This document shows, one piece after another, positions 40,151 to 49,485 of a stretch of DNA of 64,000 nucleotides. Origin of the DNA: Dickeya aquatica. Lineage in GTDB: Bacteria; Pseudomonadota; Gammaproteobacteria; Enterobacterales; Enterobacteriaceae. Position 1 is the first letter of the stretch, and each line of letters begins with the position of its first letter. Where the stretch lies: contig NZ_LT615367.1 in the NCBI RefSeq assembly GCF_900095885.1, positions 3,038,001 to 3,102,000 on the forward strand. Reading direction: 5' to 3'. The notes under the pieces were generated by a model. That model ran no database searches. It saw only the letters and a list, made by a program, of their open reading frames with translations, and was not told the DNA's origin. The position numbers were made by a program, and so were the translations under genes.

Positions 40151-40791
40151 TGAACACCATCGTTGTGCTGATTTCCGGTCAGGGAAGCAACTTGCAGGCG
40201 TTGATTGACGCCTGCGGGCAAGGCCGGGTGGCCGGGAAGATTTGCGCTGTATTAAGCAACAACCCGACTGCATTCGGCCTTGAGCGCGCCCGTCACGCCG
40301 GGATTGCGACGCATGTGCTGCAACCGGGTGATTACGCCAGTCGTAATGCCTTCGATGAGGCACTGGCCGCCGAGATTGAAAAATACCAGCCGGACCTGGT
40401 TGTGCTGGCCGGTTATATGCGAATTCTCAGTGCCGGGTTTGTCGCCCGCTTTCTCGGTAAAATGGTGAACATCCATCCCTCACTGTTACCGAAATACCCT
40501 GGGCTGCACACTCATCGTAAAGCACTGGAGAATGGCGACCACGAACATGGCACCTCAGTACATTTCGTGACGGAAGAGCTTGATGGTGGCCCGGTCATTT
40601 TACAAGCCAAGGTGCCGGTTTTCCCCGGCGATAGCGAACAGGATGTGCAAGAGCGGGTGCAGGTGCAGGAACACAGCATCTACCCGCTGGTGGTAAGCTG
40701 GTTTTTGGCCGGCCGTCTGGCGTTGCGTGATAACACGGCCTGGCTTGATGGACACCCCCTTCCTGCCAGTGGCTACGCGGCCGAAGAGTAA
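40150..40791 (+). CDS. purN: Phosphoribosylglycinamide formyltransferase 1
   Basis: Formylates GAR using 10-formyl-tetrahydrofolate. Motifs ISGQGSNLQAL near the start, catalytic Asn-His-Asp in NIHPSLLPKYPGLHTH (Asn near 106, His near 108) and HFVTEELDGGPVI (Asp near 144). 213 residues. Coupled to purM by a one-base overlap (TAATG). Confidence 0.98.
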   Translation: MNTIVVLISGQGSNLQALIDACGQGRVAGKICAVLSNNPTAFGLERARHAGIATHVLQPGDYASRNAFDEALAAEIEKYQPDLVVLAGYMRILSAGFVARFLGKMVNIHPSLLPKYPGLHTHRKALENGDHEHGTSVHFVTEELDGGPVILQAKVPVFPGDSEQDVQERVQVQEHSIYPLVVSWFLAGRLALRDNTAWLDGHPLPASGYAAEE

Positions 40792-40805
40792 TTCTGCTTT
40801 CCTCT

Positions 40806-40830
40806 GACGCCCTGAGGTTATCAGGGCGTC
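40806..40830 (+). terminator. Hairpin after purN
   Basis: GACGCCCTGA and TCAGGGCGTC pair perfectly around GGTTA; weak T content afterwards. Confidence 0.6.
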
Positions 40831-40957
40831 ATCTGTCTGACAGCCGGTACGTTCCCGGCATCACCATTCTCCCTGTAACCCAGCCATGCTCCTGAGCAAC
40901 ACGCGGCTGGCGTGATGTAACCAAGAATGACCTTCGTCACAAAGGTTACAGAATTGT

Positions 40958-40992
40958 ATGTAACCGTTTTCATGGTTGTGACCTGACTCACG
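40958..40992. promoter_or_regulatory. Gal operator and CRP site in the galS promoter
   Basis: ATGTAACCGTTTTCAT (40958-40973) fits the GalR/GalS operator pattern TGNAANCGNTTNCA. Four bases later TGTGA-N6-TCACG (40977-40992) is a near-perfect CRP site. A weak -10 CAAAAT at 41014-41019 would place CRP near -41. A second, poorer CRP-like site is at 40926-40941. Confidence 0.75.
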
Positions 40993-41077
40993 CAGTCTCT
41001 CCATGCCCCCTGACAAAATAGCGCTGCGCCCCTCTCGGGTCGCCCTTGTGAACTCTCTTCCTTTGTGGTGAGTATTG

Positions 41078-42076
41078 ATGATTACCATCCGTGATGTCGC
41101 GCGTCAGGCAGGCGTTTCAATCGCTACCGTATCCCGTGTGCTGAATAACAGCAGCGCGGTCACTCAACAGACTCGCGATCTGGTGCTGCAAACGGTCGGG
41201 CAACTGGGGTATCGCCCGAATGCCAACGCTCAGGCGCTGGCAACGCAGGTGAGTGATACCATCGGTGTGGTTGTAATGGATGTGTCCGACCCGTTCTTCG
41301 GTGCCATGGTCAAGGCGGTGGATACCGTAGCCCAGCGGCTGCAAAAACATGTCCTGATAAACAACTCCTACCATCAGGAAGAAAAAGAGCGCCATGCCAT
41401 TGAGGTGTTGATTCGCCAGCGTTGCAACGCGCTTATCGTGCATGCCAAAGCATTATCCGACGACGAGCTGGCCGGATTTATGGAGCAGGTACCAGGCATG
41501 GTCCTCATCAACCGGCTGCTACCGGGCTACCCGCACCGCTGTGTCAGTCTGGATAATGTCAGCGGAGCCATGATGGCCACCCGCATGCTGTTACAACAAG
41601 GCCACCAGCGCATTGGTTATCTCCGCTCCAGCCACCCGATTGAGGATGTGGCAGAGCGGTATACCGGCTGGCGACAGGCGTTACAGGAACAAGGCATCAT
41701 CGCGCCAGAGGAGTGGGTGGCGAACGGTGAGCCCGATTTACAGGGTGGTGAAAGCGCGATGGTTGAGCTGCTGGGGCGCAATCAGCAATTGAGCGCCGTG
41801 TTTGCCTACAATGATGGTATGGCCGCCGGAGCCCTGATGGCGCTCAAAGATAACGGTATTGTGGTGCCGACGCGCTTTTCCGTGGTCGGCTTTGATGACA
41901 TTCCCATTTCGCGTTATACCGACCCAAGGCTCACCACCATTCGTTACCCTATTGTTTCCATGGCAAAAATTGCGACCGAACTGGCACTTAAAGGCGCGGC
42001 GGGCTTGCTTGACCCCGACGCACGACACTGTTTCATGCCAACCCTGGTACGTCGGCATTCCGTTGCTGCACGTTAA
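41078..42076 (+). CDS. galS: LacI-family galactose isorepressor GalS
   Basis: Represses the mgl operon and itself when D-galactose is absent. Helix-turn-helix [23 protein letters not shown] at residues 1-23, hinge ([10 protein letters not shown]), then a sugar-binding domain ([50 protein letters not shown]). 332 residues from ATG 41078. The closest family match and the position upstream of mglB favour GalS over GalR. Both it and mglB carry Gal operators and CRP sites. Confidence 0.93.
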   Translation: MITIRDVARQAGVSIATVSRVLNNSSAVTQQTRDLVLQTVGQLGYRPNANAQALATQVSDTIGVVVMDVSDPFFGAMVKAVDTVAQRLQKHVLINNSYHQEEKERHAIEVLIRQRCNALIVHAKALSDDELAGFMEQVPGMVLINRLLPGYPHRCVSLDNVSGAMMATRMLLQQGHQRIGYLRSSHPIEDVAERYTGWRQALQEQGIIAPEEWVANGEPDLQGGESAMVELLGRNQQLSAVFAYNDGMAAGALMALKDNGIVVPTRFSVVGFDDIPISRYTDPRLTTIRYPIVSMAKIATELALKGAAGLLDPDARHCFMPTLVRRHSVAAR

Positions 42077-42122
42077 TGTTAGCTAAAATGTGCAGACGGT
42101 CACTAATTCATCCAAATCATCC

Positions 42123-42183
42123 ATGTAACCGCTTTCAATCTGTGAGTAAATTCACAGTTAATTAACATTGCAGTCTCTATGAT
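42123..42183 (+). promoter_or_regulatory. mgl promoter with Gal operator, CRP site and -10
   Basis: Gal operator ATGTAACCGCTTTCAA (42123-42138), then the perfect CRP palindrome TGTGA-N6-TCACA (42141-42156), then -10 TATGAT (42178-42183). With transcription starting near 42190, CRP is centred at about -41.5, a class II activator position, and the operator lies directly upstream. Confidence 0.85.
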
Positions 42184-42189
42184 GTGAGC

Positions 42190-42547
42190 GTAGTGCAAAG
42201 GCCGGACACCGTGTAACGACGTTACACTACGGGTTATCCCGCCAGCCACTGAAGCCGTCGGCTGTTGAAACAGAATATTAACGCGAAAACGCGCACATAC
42301 CCTGTTTCAGATTGACTGTTTCAGCACAGAATTATTTTTCAGGACGCAGCACCCGGCAGCCTCGGCATGAACACCGAACGCGCCGACAAACAGGGAAGTC
42401 AGACTTTTAGCGGGCTATGCCTGCAAACCTCGTCAGTCTGGCATAACAGCCATGCCGACGCTTACTCACTGACTGACTGGCGCATAACGTTTTACCCTGC
42501 GTTGCGCAGCCAGACTGAGAACTACCCTGCATAAACCCGGAGATATC
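42190..42547 (+). promoter_or_regulatory. Long mglB leader with an inverted repeat and alternative stems
   Basis: About 358 untranslated bases. GTGTAAC-GAC-GTTACAC (42211-42227) is a perfect inverted repeat resembling a Gal operator with one extra centre base. TGAAACAG (42266-42273) can pair with either of two CTGTTTCA copies (42302-42309, 42316-42323). No convincing leader peptide was found. Confidence 0.45.
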
Positions 42548-43543
42548 ATGAATAAGAAGGTTTTCACTCTCACCGCCCTGGTTGCCAGCATGATGTTCGG
42601 AGCTACCGCCCACGCTGCGGATACCCGCATCGGTGTGACGATTTACAAGTACGACGACAACTTTATGTCGATGGTGCGCAAAGACATTGAAAAAGAAGCC
42701 AAAGCACTGGGTGGTGTTGAGCTGCTGCTGAACGACTCCCAGAATGACCAGTCCAAACAGAACGATCAGGTCGATGTTCTGCTGGCCAAAGGCGTGAAAG
42801 CGCTGGCTATCAACCTGGTAGACCCGGCGGCCGCTGCCATTGTGATTCAAAAAGCCAAAGCGGCTGATGTCCCGGTGGTGTTCTTTAACAAAGAACCCAA
42901 CGCCAAAGTGCTGGCCAGCTACGCCAAAGCTTACTACGTCGGTACAGACTCTAAAGAATCCGGCATTATTCAAGGTAAGTTGATTGCCAAACACTGGAAA
43001 GACACCGCGGCATGGGATCTGAACAAAGACGGCACAATCCAGTATGCCCTGCTCAAAGGTGAGCCAGGCCACCCGGATGCTGAAGCACGTACCAAATACG
43101 TCGTGGATACGCTGACCGGCGAAGGGTTGAAAGTCCAGCAATTACAGATGGATACCGCGATGTGGGACACCGCAATGGCTAAAGACAAGGTTGATGCCTG
43201 GTTATCCGGCCCGAACGCCAACAAAATTGAAGTGCTGATCGCCAATAACGATGCCATGGCAATGGGTGCGGTTGAAGCGCTGAAAGCCCACAATAAAACC
43301 AACATCCCGGTATTTGGCGTTGACGCACTGCCAGAAGCGCTGTCACTGGTTAAGTCCGGTGCACTGGCAGGTACGGTGCTGAACGATGCCGACAACCAGG
43401 CTAAAGCCACGCTGGATCTGGCGAAAAACCTGGCACTGGGCAAACCGGCGGCCGAAGGAACCAATTTCAAAATTGACAACAAAGTGGTGCGTATACCTTA
43501 CGTACCGGTAGATAAAGATAACCTGTCACAGTTCCTGAAGTAA
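42548..43543 (+). CDS. mglB: Galactose/methyl-galactoside binding protein MglB
   Basis: Periplasmic receptor for D-galactose and D-glucose, also the ligand of the Trg chemoreceptor in enteric bacteria. Signal peptide ending ATAHA (near 23), then [44 protein letters not shown], and a calcium-site loop (DLNKDGTIQ). 331 residues, as in E. coli. ATG with GGAG upstream. A very stable hairpin follows the stop. Confidence 0.97.
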   Translation: MNKKVFTLTALVASMMFGATAHAADTRIGVTIYKYDDNFMSMVRKDIEKEAKALGGVELLLNDSQNDQSKQNDQVDVLLAKGVKALAINLVDPAAAAIVIQKAKAADVPVVFFNKEPNAKVLASYAKAYYVGTDSKESGIIQGKLIAKHWKDTAAWDLNKDGTIQYALLKGEPGHPDAEARTKYVVDTLTGEGLKVQQLQMDTAMWDTAMAKDKVDAWLSGPNANKIEVLIANNDAMAMGAVEALKAHNKTNIPVFGVDALPEALSLVKSGALAGTVLNDADNQAKATLDLAKNLALGKPAAEGTNFKIDNKVVRIPYVPVDKDNLSQFLK

Positions 43544-43548
43544 TCCCG

Positions 43549-43574
43549 TCAGGGGCGGCAACTGCCGCCCCTGA
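43549..43574. terminator. Stabilising hairpin at the mglB 3' end
   Basis: TCAGGGGCGGC (43549-43559), loop AACT, GCCGCCCCTGA (43564-43574). Very stable and without T-run, so it more likely protects mglB mRNA from 3' decay or attenuates than terminates. Confidence 0.6.
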
Positions 43575-43600
43575 ACCCCGTGACCATAGGATTTTCTCAG

Positions 43601-43715
43601 CCAGGTAAGTGTTTTTACCCGGCCAGTTTTAACCAGGTAAGGTTCTCGTTTTAGCCGGGTAACTGTTGCAACCGGGTAACGGTTTTTGACCAGGTAACTT
43701 TTTTCGACCAGGTAA
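43601..43715 (+). repeat. Six CCRGGTAA repeats between mglB and mglA
   Basis: CCAGGTAA or CCGGGTAA begins at 43601, 43633, 43655, 43672, 43690 and 43708, with start-to-start spacings of 32, 22, 17, 18 and 18. The last copy includes the mglA Shine-Dalgarno region, 4 bases before the ATG. TTACCCGG at 43615-43622 is complementary to the CCGGGTAA copies. T-rich spacers. No known repeat family recognised. Confidence 0.85.
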
Positions 43716-43718
43716 AAT

Positions 43719-45239
43719 ATGACCAGTGACACTCTAACCACTCCGCGCGAATTCCTGCTGGAAATGACCAACATCAGTAAGTCGTTTCCCGGTGTAAAAG
43801 CATTGGATAATGTCAACCTGAAGGTTCGCCCGCACTCTATTCACGCCCTGATGGGCGAAAATGGCGCAGGAAAATCGACGCTTCTGAAATGCCTGTTTGG
43901 TATTTATCAAAAAGATACCGGCAGTATTCTGTTTCAGGGCCAGGAAGTCGATTTCAAAAGCGCCAAAGAAGCCCTGGAAAATGGTGTTTCCATGGTGCAT
44001 CAGGAGCTGAATCTGGTGTTGCAGCGCTCAGTCATGGATAACATGTGGCTTGGCCGCTATCCCAAGAAAGGGCTGTTTGTCGATCAGGAAAAAATGTATC
44101 GCGACACCAAAGCGATCTTCGATGAACTGGATATCGATATCGACCCACGCGACAAAGTGGTTTCGCTGTCAGTGTCTCAGATGCAGATGATCGAAATCGC
44201 CAAAGCCTTCTCCTATGATGCCAAAATCGTCATCATGGACGAACCCACCTCCTCGCTGACGGAAAAAGAAGTGAACCACCTGTTCACCATTATCCGCAAG
44301 CTGAAAGACCGTGGGTGTGGCATCGTTTACATTTCGCACAAAATGGAAGAAATCTTCCAGTTATGTGATGAAATCACCATCCTGCGTGACGGTCAGTGGG
44401 TGGCGACCCAGCCGCTGGAAGGTCTGGACATGGACAAGATCATCGCCATGATGGTTGGTCGCTCTCTGACCCAGCGCTTCCCTGAGAAAACCAACACCCC
44501 CGCAGAGGTGATGCTGCAAGTCAAGGGGCTGACATCCATGCGCCAGCCGTCAATCCGCGATGTGTCATTTGATCTGCGTGAAGGCGAAATTCTCGGTATT
44601 GCCGGGCTGGTCGGTGCGAAACGAACCGATATCGTCGAGACACTGTTTGGTATCCGTGAAAAAGTCAGCGGCACCATTACGTTGCGCGGTAAAGAAATCA
44701 ATAACCATACCGCCAATGAAGCAATTAATAATGGCTTCGCGCTGGTCACAGAAGAACGCCGCTCCACCGGGATCTATGCGTATCTGGATGTGGGTTTCAA
44801 CTCATTGATTTCCAACATCCATAAATACAAAAACAGCCTTGGCCTGCTGGATAACCGGCGCATGAAGAGTGATGTACAATGGGTCATTGACTCTATGCGG
44901 GTCAAAACCCCTGGTCATCACACCGCTATCGGCTCGCTGTCTGGCGGTAATCAGCAAAAAGTGATCATTGGACGCTGGCTGCTGACTCAACCTGAAATCC
45001 TGATGCTCGATGAACCCACGCGCGGTATTGATGTGGGGGCCAAATACGAGATCTACCAGTTGATTTCCGAACTGGCCAAAAAAGGCAAAGGGATCATCAT
45101 CATCTCATCTGAAATGCCGGAATTGCTGGGGATAACCGACCGCATTCTGGTGATGAGTAATGGCCTCGTTGCAGGCGTTGTCGAAACCAAGAACACCACG
45201 CAGAACGAAATTCTCCGTTTAGCGTCGTTACACCTTTAA
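43719..45239 (+). CDS. mglA: Galactose/methyl-galactoside importer ATPase MglA
   Basis: Double ATPase of a CUT2 sugar importer. First domain: Walker [10 protein letters not shown], signature LSVSQMQM, Walker [12 protein letters not shown]. Second domain: degenerate Walker A position GLVGAKRTD, signature LSGGNQQK, Walker [12 protein letters not shown]. 506 residues, as in E. coli. The ATG is preceded only by the AGGTAA of the sixth repeat. mglC follows after 19 bases. Confidence 0.97.
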   Translation: MTSDTLTTPREFLLEMTNISKSFPGVKALDNVNLKVRPHSIHALMGENGAGKSTLLKCLFGIYQKDTGSILFQGQEVDFKSAKEALENGVSMVHQELNLVLQRSVMDNMWLGRYPKKGLFVDQEKMYRDTKAIFDELDIDIDPRDKVVSLSVSQMQMIEIAKAFSYDAKIVIMDEPTSSLTEKEVNHLFTIIRKLKDRGCGIVYISHKMEEIFQLCDEITILRDGQWVATQPLEGLDMDKIIAMMVGRSLTQRFPEKTNTPAEVMLQVKGLTSMRQPSIRDVSFDLREGEILGIAGLVGAKRTDIVETLFGIREKVSGTITLRGKEINNHTANEAINNGFALVTEERRSTGIYAYLDVGFNSLISNIHKYKNSLGLLDNRRMKSDVQWVIDSMRVKTPGHHTAIGSLSGGNQQKVIIGRWLLTQPEILMLDEPTRGIDVGAKYEIYQLISELAKKGKGIIIISSEMPELLGITDRILVMSNGLVAGVVETKNTTQNEILRLASLHL

Positions 45240-45258
45240 TGATGCAAGGGCTGTTACC

Positions 45259-46269
45259 ATGAAAGCTACTACTAAAAAAAGTGCGCTCACCTGGCTGAAA
45301 GAAAGTGGCATCTATGCTGTGCTACTGGTATTGCTGGTCATAATTATTGCTCAGGATCCTTCGTTCCTCAGCCTGACTAACCTGAGTAACATTCTTACCC
45401 AGTCCTCGGTGCGCGTAATCATCGCACTCGGTGTGGCCGGGCTTATCGTCACTCAGGGAACCGACCTGTCAGCAGGTCGTCAGGTCGGTCTCGCCGCCGT
45501 TGTGGCGGCCACCTTGTTACAGGCGATGGACAACACCAATAAAGTGTTTCCCAGCCTCGAAACCATGCCTATCCCGGTGGTGATTCTGATTGTCTGTGCC
45601 ATCGGCGCACTCATTGGTCTGGTTAACGGTATCATCATCGCTTATCTGAAAGTGACGCCGTTTATCACCACTCTTGGCACCATGATCATCGTCTACGGTA
45701 TTAACTCACTGTATTACGATGTTGTGGGTGCATCGCCGATTGCCGGTTTTGATGAACGTTTCTCTACCTTTACCCAAGGCTTTTTACGCTTTGGTGACTT
45801 TAAGCTGTCCTACATTACGTTTTATGCCGCGATCGCCACCTTTTTCGTGTGGATTTTGTGGAATAAAACGCGCTTTGGTAAAAACATCTTCGCTATCGGC
45901 GGCAACCCGGAAGCGGCCAAAGTGTCAGGGGTTAATGTTTCACTGAACCTGATTTGGGTCTACATGCTCTCCGGCGTGTTCTATGCCTTCGGCGGTATGC
46001 TCGAAGCAGGCCGTATCGGTAGCGCAACCAACAACCTCGGTTTCATGTATGAACTCGATGCGATTGCGGCCTGTGTGGTTGGCGGAGTGTCGTTTGCCGG
46101 TGGTGTGGGTACCGTCGCCGGTGTGGTGACCGGGGTTATCATCTTTACCCTCATCAACTACGGCCTGACCTACATCGGTGTGAGCCCTTACTGGCAGTAC
46201 ATCATCAAAGGCGGCATCATTATCTTCGCGGTAGCGCTCGACTCACTGAAGTACGCCCGCAAGAAATAA
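45259..46269 (+). CDS. mglC: Galactose/methyl-galactoside importer permease MglC
   Basis: Inner-membrane permease of the Mgl importer; about ten helices, family segments GVAGLIVTQGTDLSAGR and YELDAIAACVVGGVSFAGGVG. 336 residues, as in E. coli. A strong terminator closes the operon. Confidence 0.97.
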   Translation: MKATTKKSALTWLKESGIYAVLLVLLVIIIAQDPSFLSLTNLSNILTQSSVRVIIALGVAGLIVTQGTDLSAGRQVGLAAVVAATLLQAMDNTNKVFPSLETMPIPVVILIVCAIGALIGLVNGIIIAYLKVTPFITTLGTMIIVYGINSLYYDVVGASPIAGFDERFSTFTQGFLRFGDFKLSYITFYAAIATFFVWILWNKTRFGKNIFAIGGNPEAAKVSGVNVSLNLIWVYMLSGVFYAFGGMLEAGRIGSATNNLGFMYELDAIAACVVGGVSFAGGVGTVAGVVTGVIIFTLINYGLTYIGVSPYWQYIIKGGIIIFAVALDSLKYARKK

Positions 46270-46291
46270 GACCCAGCGTATTGATACGCTC

Positions 46292-46326
46292 CGGCCTGCC
46301 CCTTCTGGTGGCAGGCCGTTTTTTTT
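46292..46326 (+). terminator. Strong intrinsic terminator of mglBAC
   Basis: CGGCCTGCC (46292-46300) pairs with GGCAGGCCG (46310-46318), followed by eight T. Confidence 0.9.
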
Positions 46327-46491
46327 GTGCAAGATATCCGCGCTTATTCATGGCGTAACGATCTCCCTGATAAGAGCGCATTTTGCAGCGTCGGCCCGCT
46401 ACGCTAAGATAGGGGTTTGCCCACTATTGTCTGCGGCCATGCGTGGCAACTCACGCCACCTTGCCCGCCACGCACACCTTAGGGAGAACAC

Positions 46492-47313
46492 ATGAAGAAA
46501 TTACTCGCACTGCTGGCGCTTGGCCTGAGCGCTGGCTTAATGCTTGGCACCGCTCAGGCAGGCGGCACTCTTGAGCGTATTAAACAAACTGGCGTGGTTC
46601 GCAATGTCTTGTTTAATGACTACCCACCATTTAGCTACCTTGATGATAAAAACCAGCTAGTCGGTTTTGATGTCGATGTGGCCAAAGCCGTGGCAGGCAA
46701 ACTGGGCGCAAAGCTTGAGCTTGCCACTCCGGGTTGGGAAACCATTGTCGGCGGGAAATGGCAGGGCCGCTGGGATATGTGCATCTGTTCTATGACGCCC
46801 AACGCCGAGCGCGCCAAAGTGCTGGATTTTGCCGCGCCTTACTACAGCACCTTTGCGGTGTTGATAGTCCACAAAGATGAGAAAAACATCCAGTCCGCAG
46901 CAGATCTCAGTAACAAAAAGGTCGGGCTGGGGCTCGGCTCCAGCTACGAAAACTACCTGAATAAAACGCTGGCCATTCCCGGTGGCAAAGCGATTGATTT
47001 CCCCTTTAACAACGTACAAGCCGTTCCCACCGATGAAGAGATGGCGTTTCGTAATCTGGCCTTAGGGCCGGGCAAGCGGCTGGATGCGGTGATATCCGAT
47101 CGTATCACGGCTAAACCGCGGCTCGAGAAACTGCCGCAGTTGCGCATTTTGCAACAACTGTATGCAGAACCGAACTGGATTGCGGTAGATAAAGGCGATG
47201 CCGAGTGGAGCAAAACGCTGGCCGACACCGTTAACACGCTGCGGGCAGATGGCACGCTGAAAGCCATTTCCATAAAGTGGTTCGGTGAAGATATTACCGG
47301 GGCCAGCCAGTAA
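46492..47313 (+). CDS. Polar amino acid ABC importer, periplasmic binding protein
   Basis: Family-3 solute-binding protein with signal peptide MKKLLALLALGLSAGLMLGTAQA. Ligand motifs: NDYPPFSYLDDKNQLVGFDV near the mature start, WDMCICSMTPNAERAKVLDF in lobe I (the TPER-type Arg that binds the alpha-carboxylate is in this stretch), and VGLGLGSSYENY in lobe II. 273 residues. Substrate not determinable from sequence. Start overlaps with the permease stop/start (TAATG). AGGGAGAA precedes the ATG. Confidence 0.9.
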   Translation: MKKLLALLALGLSAGLMLGTAQAGGTLERIKQTGVVRNVLFNDYPPFSYLDDKNQLVGFDVDVAKAVAGKLGAKLELATPGWETIVGGKWQGRWDMCICSMTPNAERAKVLDFAAPYYSTFAVLIVHKDEKNIQSAADLSNKKVGLGLGSSYENYLNKTLAIPGGKAIDFPFNNVQAVPTDEEMAFRNLALGPGKRLDAVISDRITAKPRLEKLPQLRILQQLYAEPNWIAVDKGDAEWSKTLADTVNTLRADGTLKAISIKWFGEDITGASQ

Positions 47314-48176
47314 TGTCTGACTCGTCTGCCAACAACACCGATTGCGTTTCCAGACCGTCGTTTCACCCGGCGCACCCCGTGCGCGCCGGGCTAGGTTTTC
47401 GTTTACGTACCGGCCTGACCTGGCTCATCCTGCTCAGTTTGTTGATGTGGTTTTTTTCTTACATGGAGCTCGACACCGGGCTTATCCGTCAGAAATTGCC
47501 CGCCATGCTCGGCCTGCACCTGTCACCGGATGGTTTTATCCAGGGCGCGGTACTCAGCGTGGTCATCACCGTGCTTTCTATGGTGTTTTGCGTGTTGCTC
47601 GCCACCCTGACGGCGGCCGGGCGTTTGTCTTCAAGCGCCGTCGGGTTTGGTTGTGCGACATTTTACGTTTCGCTGTTTCGTGGCACGCCGCTGCTGGTGC
47701 AGGTACTGATTATCTACCTTGCGCTACCGCAGATTGGCATTGTGATGAATGCGTTTACTTCAGGCATCATCGCCCTGTCACTGAATTACGGGGCTTATCT
47801 GGCAGAAACGATTCGCAGCGGTGTTATTTCCGTTTCCCGTGGTCAGAAAGAAGCGGCTATGGCGCTTGGCCTGTCGCGCTGGACGACGCTGGTACATGTG
47901 GTAGCACCGCAGGCGCTACGCATCATCATTCCACCGGCAGGTTCACAGTTCATTTCGATGATCAAAGACTCCTCGCTGGTGTCGCTCATGGGACTGTGGG
48001 AACTGAATTTCTTAGCACAATCCTATGGCCGCAGCACTTACCATTACATGGAAATGCTCAGCACCGCCGCGGTCATCTACTGGATGCTGTCGATTGTGCT
48101 GGAACTGCTGCAAGGCCGTCTTGAACGCCGTTTCGCCCGCGGCTATGAGCACCACAGTGAAAAAATGCCCCACTGA
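47313..48176 (+). CDS. Polar amino acid ABC importer, permease
   Basis: HisM/GlnP-type permease with an N-terminal extension of about 30 residues before the first membrane helix. The EAA loop is SVSRGQKEAAMALGLSRWTTLVHVV; FYVSLFRGTPLLVQVLIIYL is the family hallmark. 287 residues. No ATPase gene follows: a terminator and a Fur-controlled operon come next. It must use an ATPase from elsewhere or be non-functional. Confidence 0.9.
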   Translation: MSDSSANNTDCVSRPSFHPAHPVRAGLGFRLRTGLTWLILLSLLMWFFSYMELDTGLIRQKLPAMLGLHLSPDGFIQGAVLSVVITVLSMVFCVLLATLTAAGRLSSSAVGFGCATFYVSLFRGTPLLVQVLIIYLALPQIGIVMNAFTSGIIALSLNYGAYLAETIRSGVISVSRGQKEAAMALGLSRWTTLVHVVAPQALRIIIPPAGSQFISMIKDSSLVSLMGLWELNFLAQSYGRSTYHYMEMLSTAAVIYWMLSIVLELLQGRLERRFARGYEHHSEKMPH

Positions 48177-48226
48177 CCCACCGCCTCAGCGTGTTACCCC
48201 GCTTTAATTATTTACATAATTTCCCC

Positions 48227-48252
48227 AGCCCTGTGAAATATCAGGGCTTTTT
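48227..48252 (+). terminator. Intrinsic terminator after the amino acid permease
   Basis: AGCCCTG (48227-48233), 8-base loop, CAGGGCT (48242-48248), T-run to 48252. Separates the importer from the iron genes. Confidence 0.75.
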
Positions 48253-48288
48253 ATTTTCTTACCACACACCTGTGCAAAGTTAATTGCA

Positions 48289-48307
48289 AATGACAATAAT
48301 TGTCATT
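48289..48307. promoter_or_regulatory. Fur box
   Basis: AATGACAATAATTGTCATT, an inverted repeat (AATGACA-N5-TGTCATT) matching the Fur consensus GATAATGATAATCATTATC at most positions. It lies about 50 bases before the start of the iron-binding protein gene, as expected for iron repression. Confidence 0.85.
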
Positions 48308-48357
48308 ATTTTTCTCCGTTTTGATTTTCATGAAAATAATCACAACGGAGAATTAGT

Positions 48358-49485
48358 GTGCAAAAAACACTCACTGTGATCGCGTTATCCGTGTTGCTCA
48401 CGTTTTCCCCCCTATTCTCGTCAGCGCTCGCCAAAACGGTCACCGACCTGCTGGGCCGCCAGGTCGTGGTGCCGGATAACCCGCAACGCATTGTGCTCGG
48501 TGAAAGCCGTATGCTGTATACCCTGGCGTTGCTGGAGCCCGGCAATCCGGCACAGCGTATTGTCGGCTGGCCCGGTGATTTGGCGCGTTATGACGCCCAA
48601 AGCTGGGCGCGCTATACGGCAAAATTTCCTGACATCGCACGGATTACACAGTTAGGCAACGGCAATATTAATAGCGTTAACGCCGAAACGTTACTGCCGC
48701 TCAAGCCGGATCTGGTGATTCTGCCAAGACTTGCCAAAGGCACCGACAGCGAGCAACACATTGAGCGGGTGCTGACGCAGGCCGGCATTCCCTATATTTA
48801 TGTTGATTTACGCATTGACCTGCTGAATAACACCCTTCCCAGTGTGCAACTGCTGGGTGAGGTTCTTAATCAGTCAGCCCGTGCCAGTGCGTTCATGACG
48901 TTCTACCGCCAACATATGGACGCGGTGAAAAACCGTCTGGCGCACTATCAGGGGCCCAAAACCACGGTGATGCTGCACTTGCACCTTGGTCGCCGCGACA
49001 CCTGCTGCACGACCGCCATTAATGGCAATCTCGGTGACCTGCTGGCATTTGCCGGTGGTGACAACATCGCCAGTGGCAAGCTTTCGGGGGTGTATGGCGA
49101 GCTGAGCGCGGAGCAGATTCTGGCGGCAAAACCGGCGGTGTACATCGCAACCGGTATGGCCGGGCCTGAAGGAAAACGTCTGTCAGACCTGATGCTCGGC
49201 CCGGATGTATCCCCCCAACAAGCCGCCGACAGCTTTCGTACCTTATTGACCGGGCATCCCCTGCTCTCACACCTGACTGCCGTCAGCGAGCGCCGCGCCT
49301 GGAGTATGTGGCACAACTTTTATCTCAGCCCGTATCACATGGTGATGGTGGAAATGTTCGCCAAAGCCCTTTACCCAACGCTGTTTGCCGACCTCGACCC
49401 GCAGCGCACCTTACAACAACTCTACCAGCAGTTTTTACCCATTGATTTTTCAGGGACTTATTGGAGTCAGTTAACACATGAATAA
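48358..49485 (+). CDS. Iron-siderophore ABC substrate-binding protein
   Basis: Periplasmic BtuF/FecB/FhuD-like binding protein (class III). Signal peptide ends SSALA; the core has VTDLLGRQVVVPDNPQRIVLGE and GNLGDLLAFAGGDNIA, and a TroA-type fold without a long flexible hinge. 375 residues, long for the family. GTG start with GGAG upstream. It overlaps the receptor gene by 8 bases; the two form a Fur-controlled operon. No permease or ATPase gene is present here. Confidence 0.88.
   Translation: MQKTLTVIALSVLLTFSPLFSSALAKTVTDLLGRQVVVPDNPQRIVLGESRMLYTLALLEPGNPAQRIVGWPGDLARYDAQSWARYTAKFPDIARITQLGNGNINSVNAETLLPLKPDLVILPRLAKGTDSEQHIERVLTQAGIPYIYVDLRIDLLNNTLPSVQLLGEVLNQSARASAFMTFYRQHMDAVKNRLAHYQGPKTTVMLHLHLGRRDTCCTTAINGNLGDLLAFAGGDNIASGKLSGVYGELSAEQILAAKPAVYIATGMAGPEGKRLSDLMLGPDVSPQQAADSFRTLLTGHPLLSHLTAVSERRAWSMWHNFYLSPYHMVMVEMFAKALYPTLFADLDPQRTLQQLYQQFLPIDFSGTYWSQLTHE

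Noticed and set aside
43601..43715. CRISPR array or REP/ERIC element between mglB and mglA
   Set aside because: Repeats are only 8 bases with short, variable T-rich spacers and no cas genes; not palindromic like REP.
47342..48124. 260-codon open frame on the + strand
   Set aside because: Lies wholly inside the ABC permease gene in another frame, is rich in Arg, His and Trp, and has no family resemblance. It is a shadow of the high-GC permease gene.
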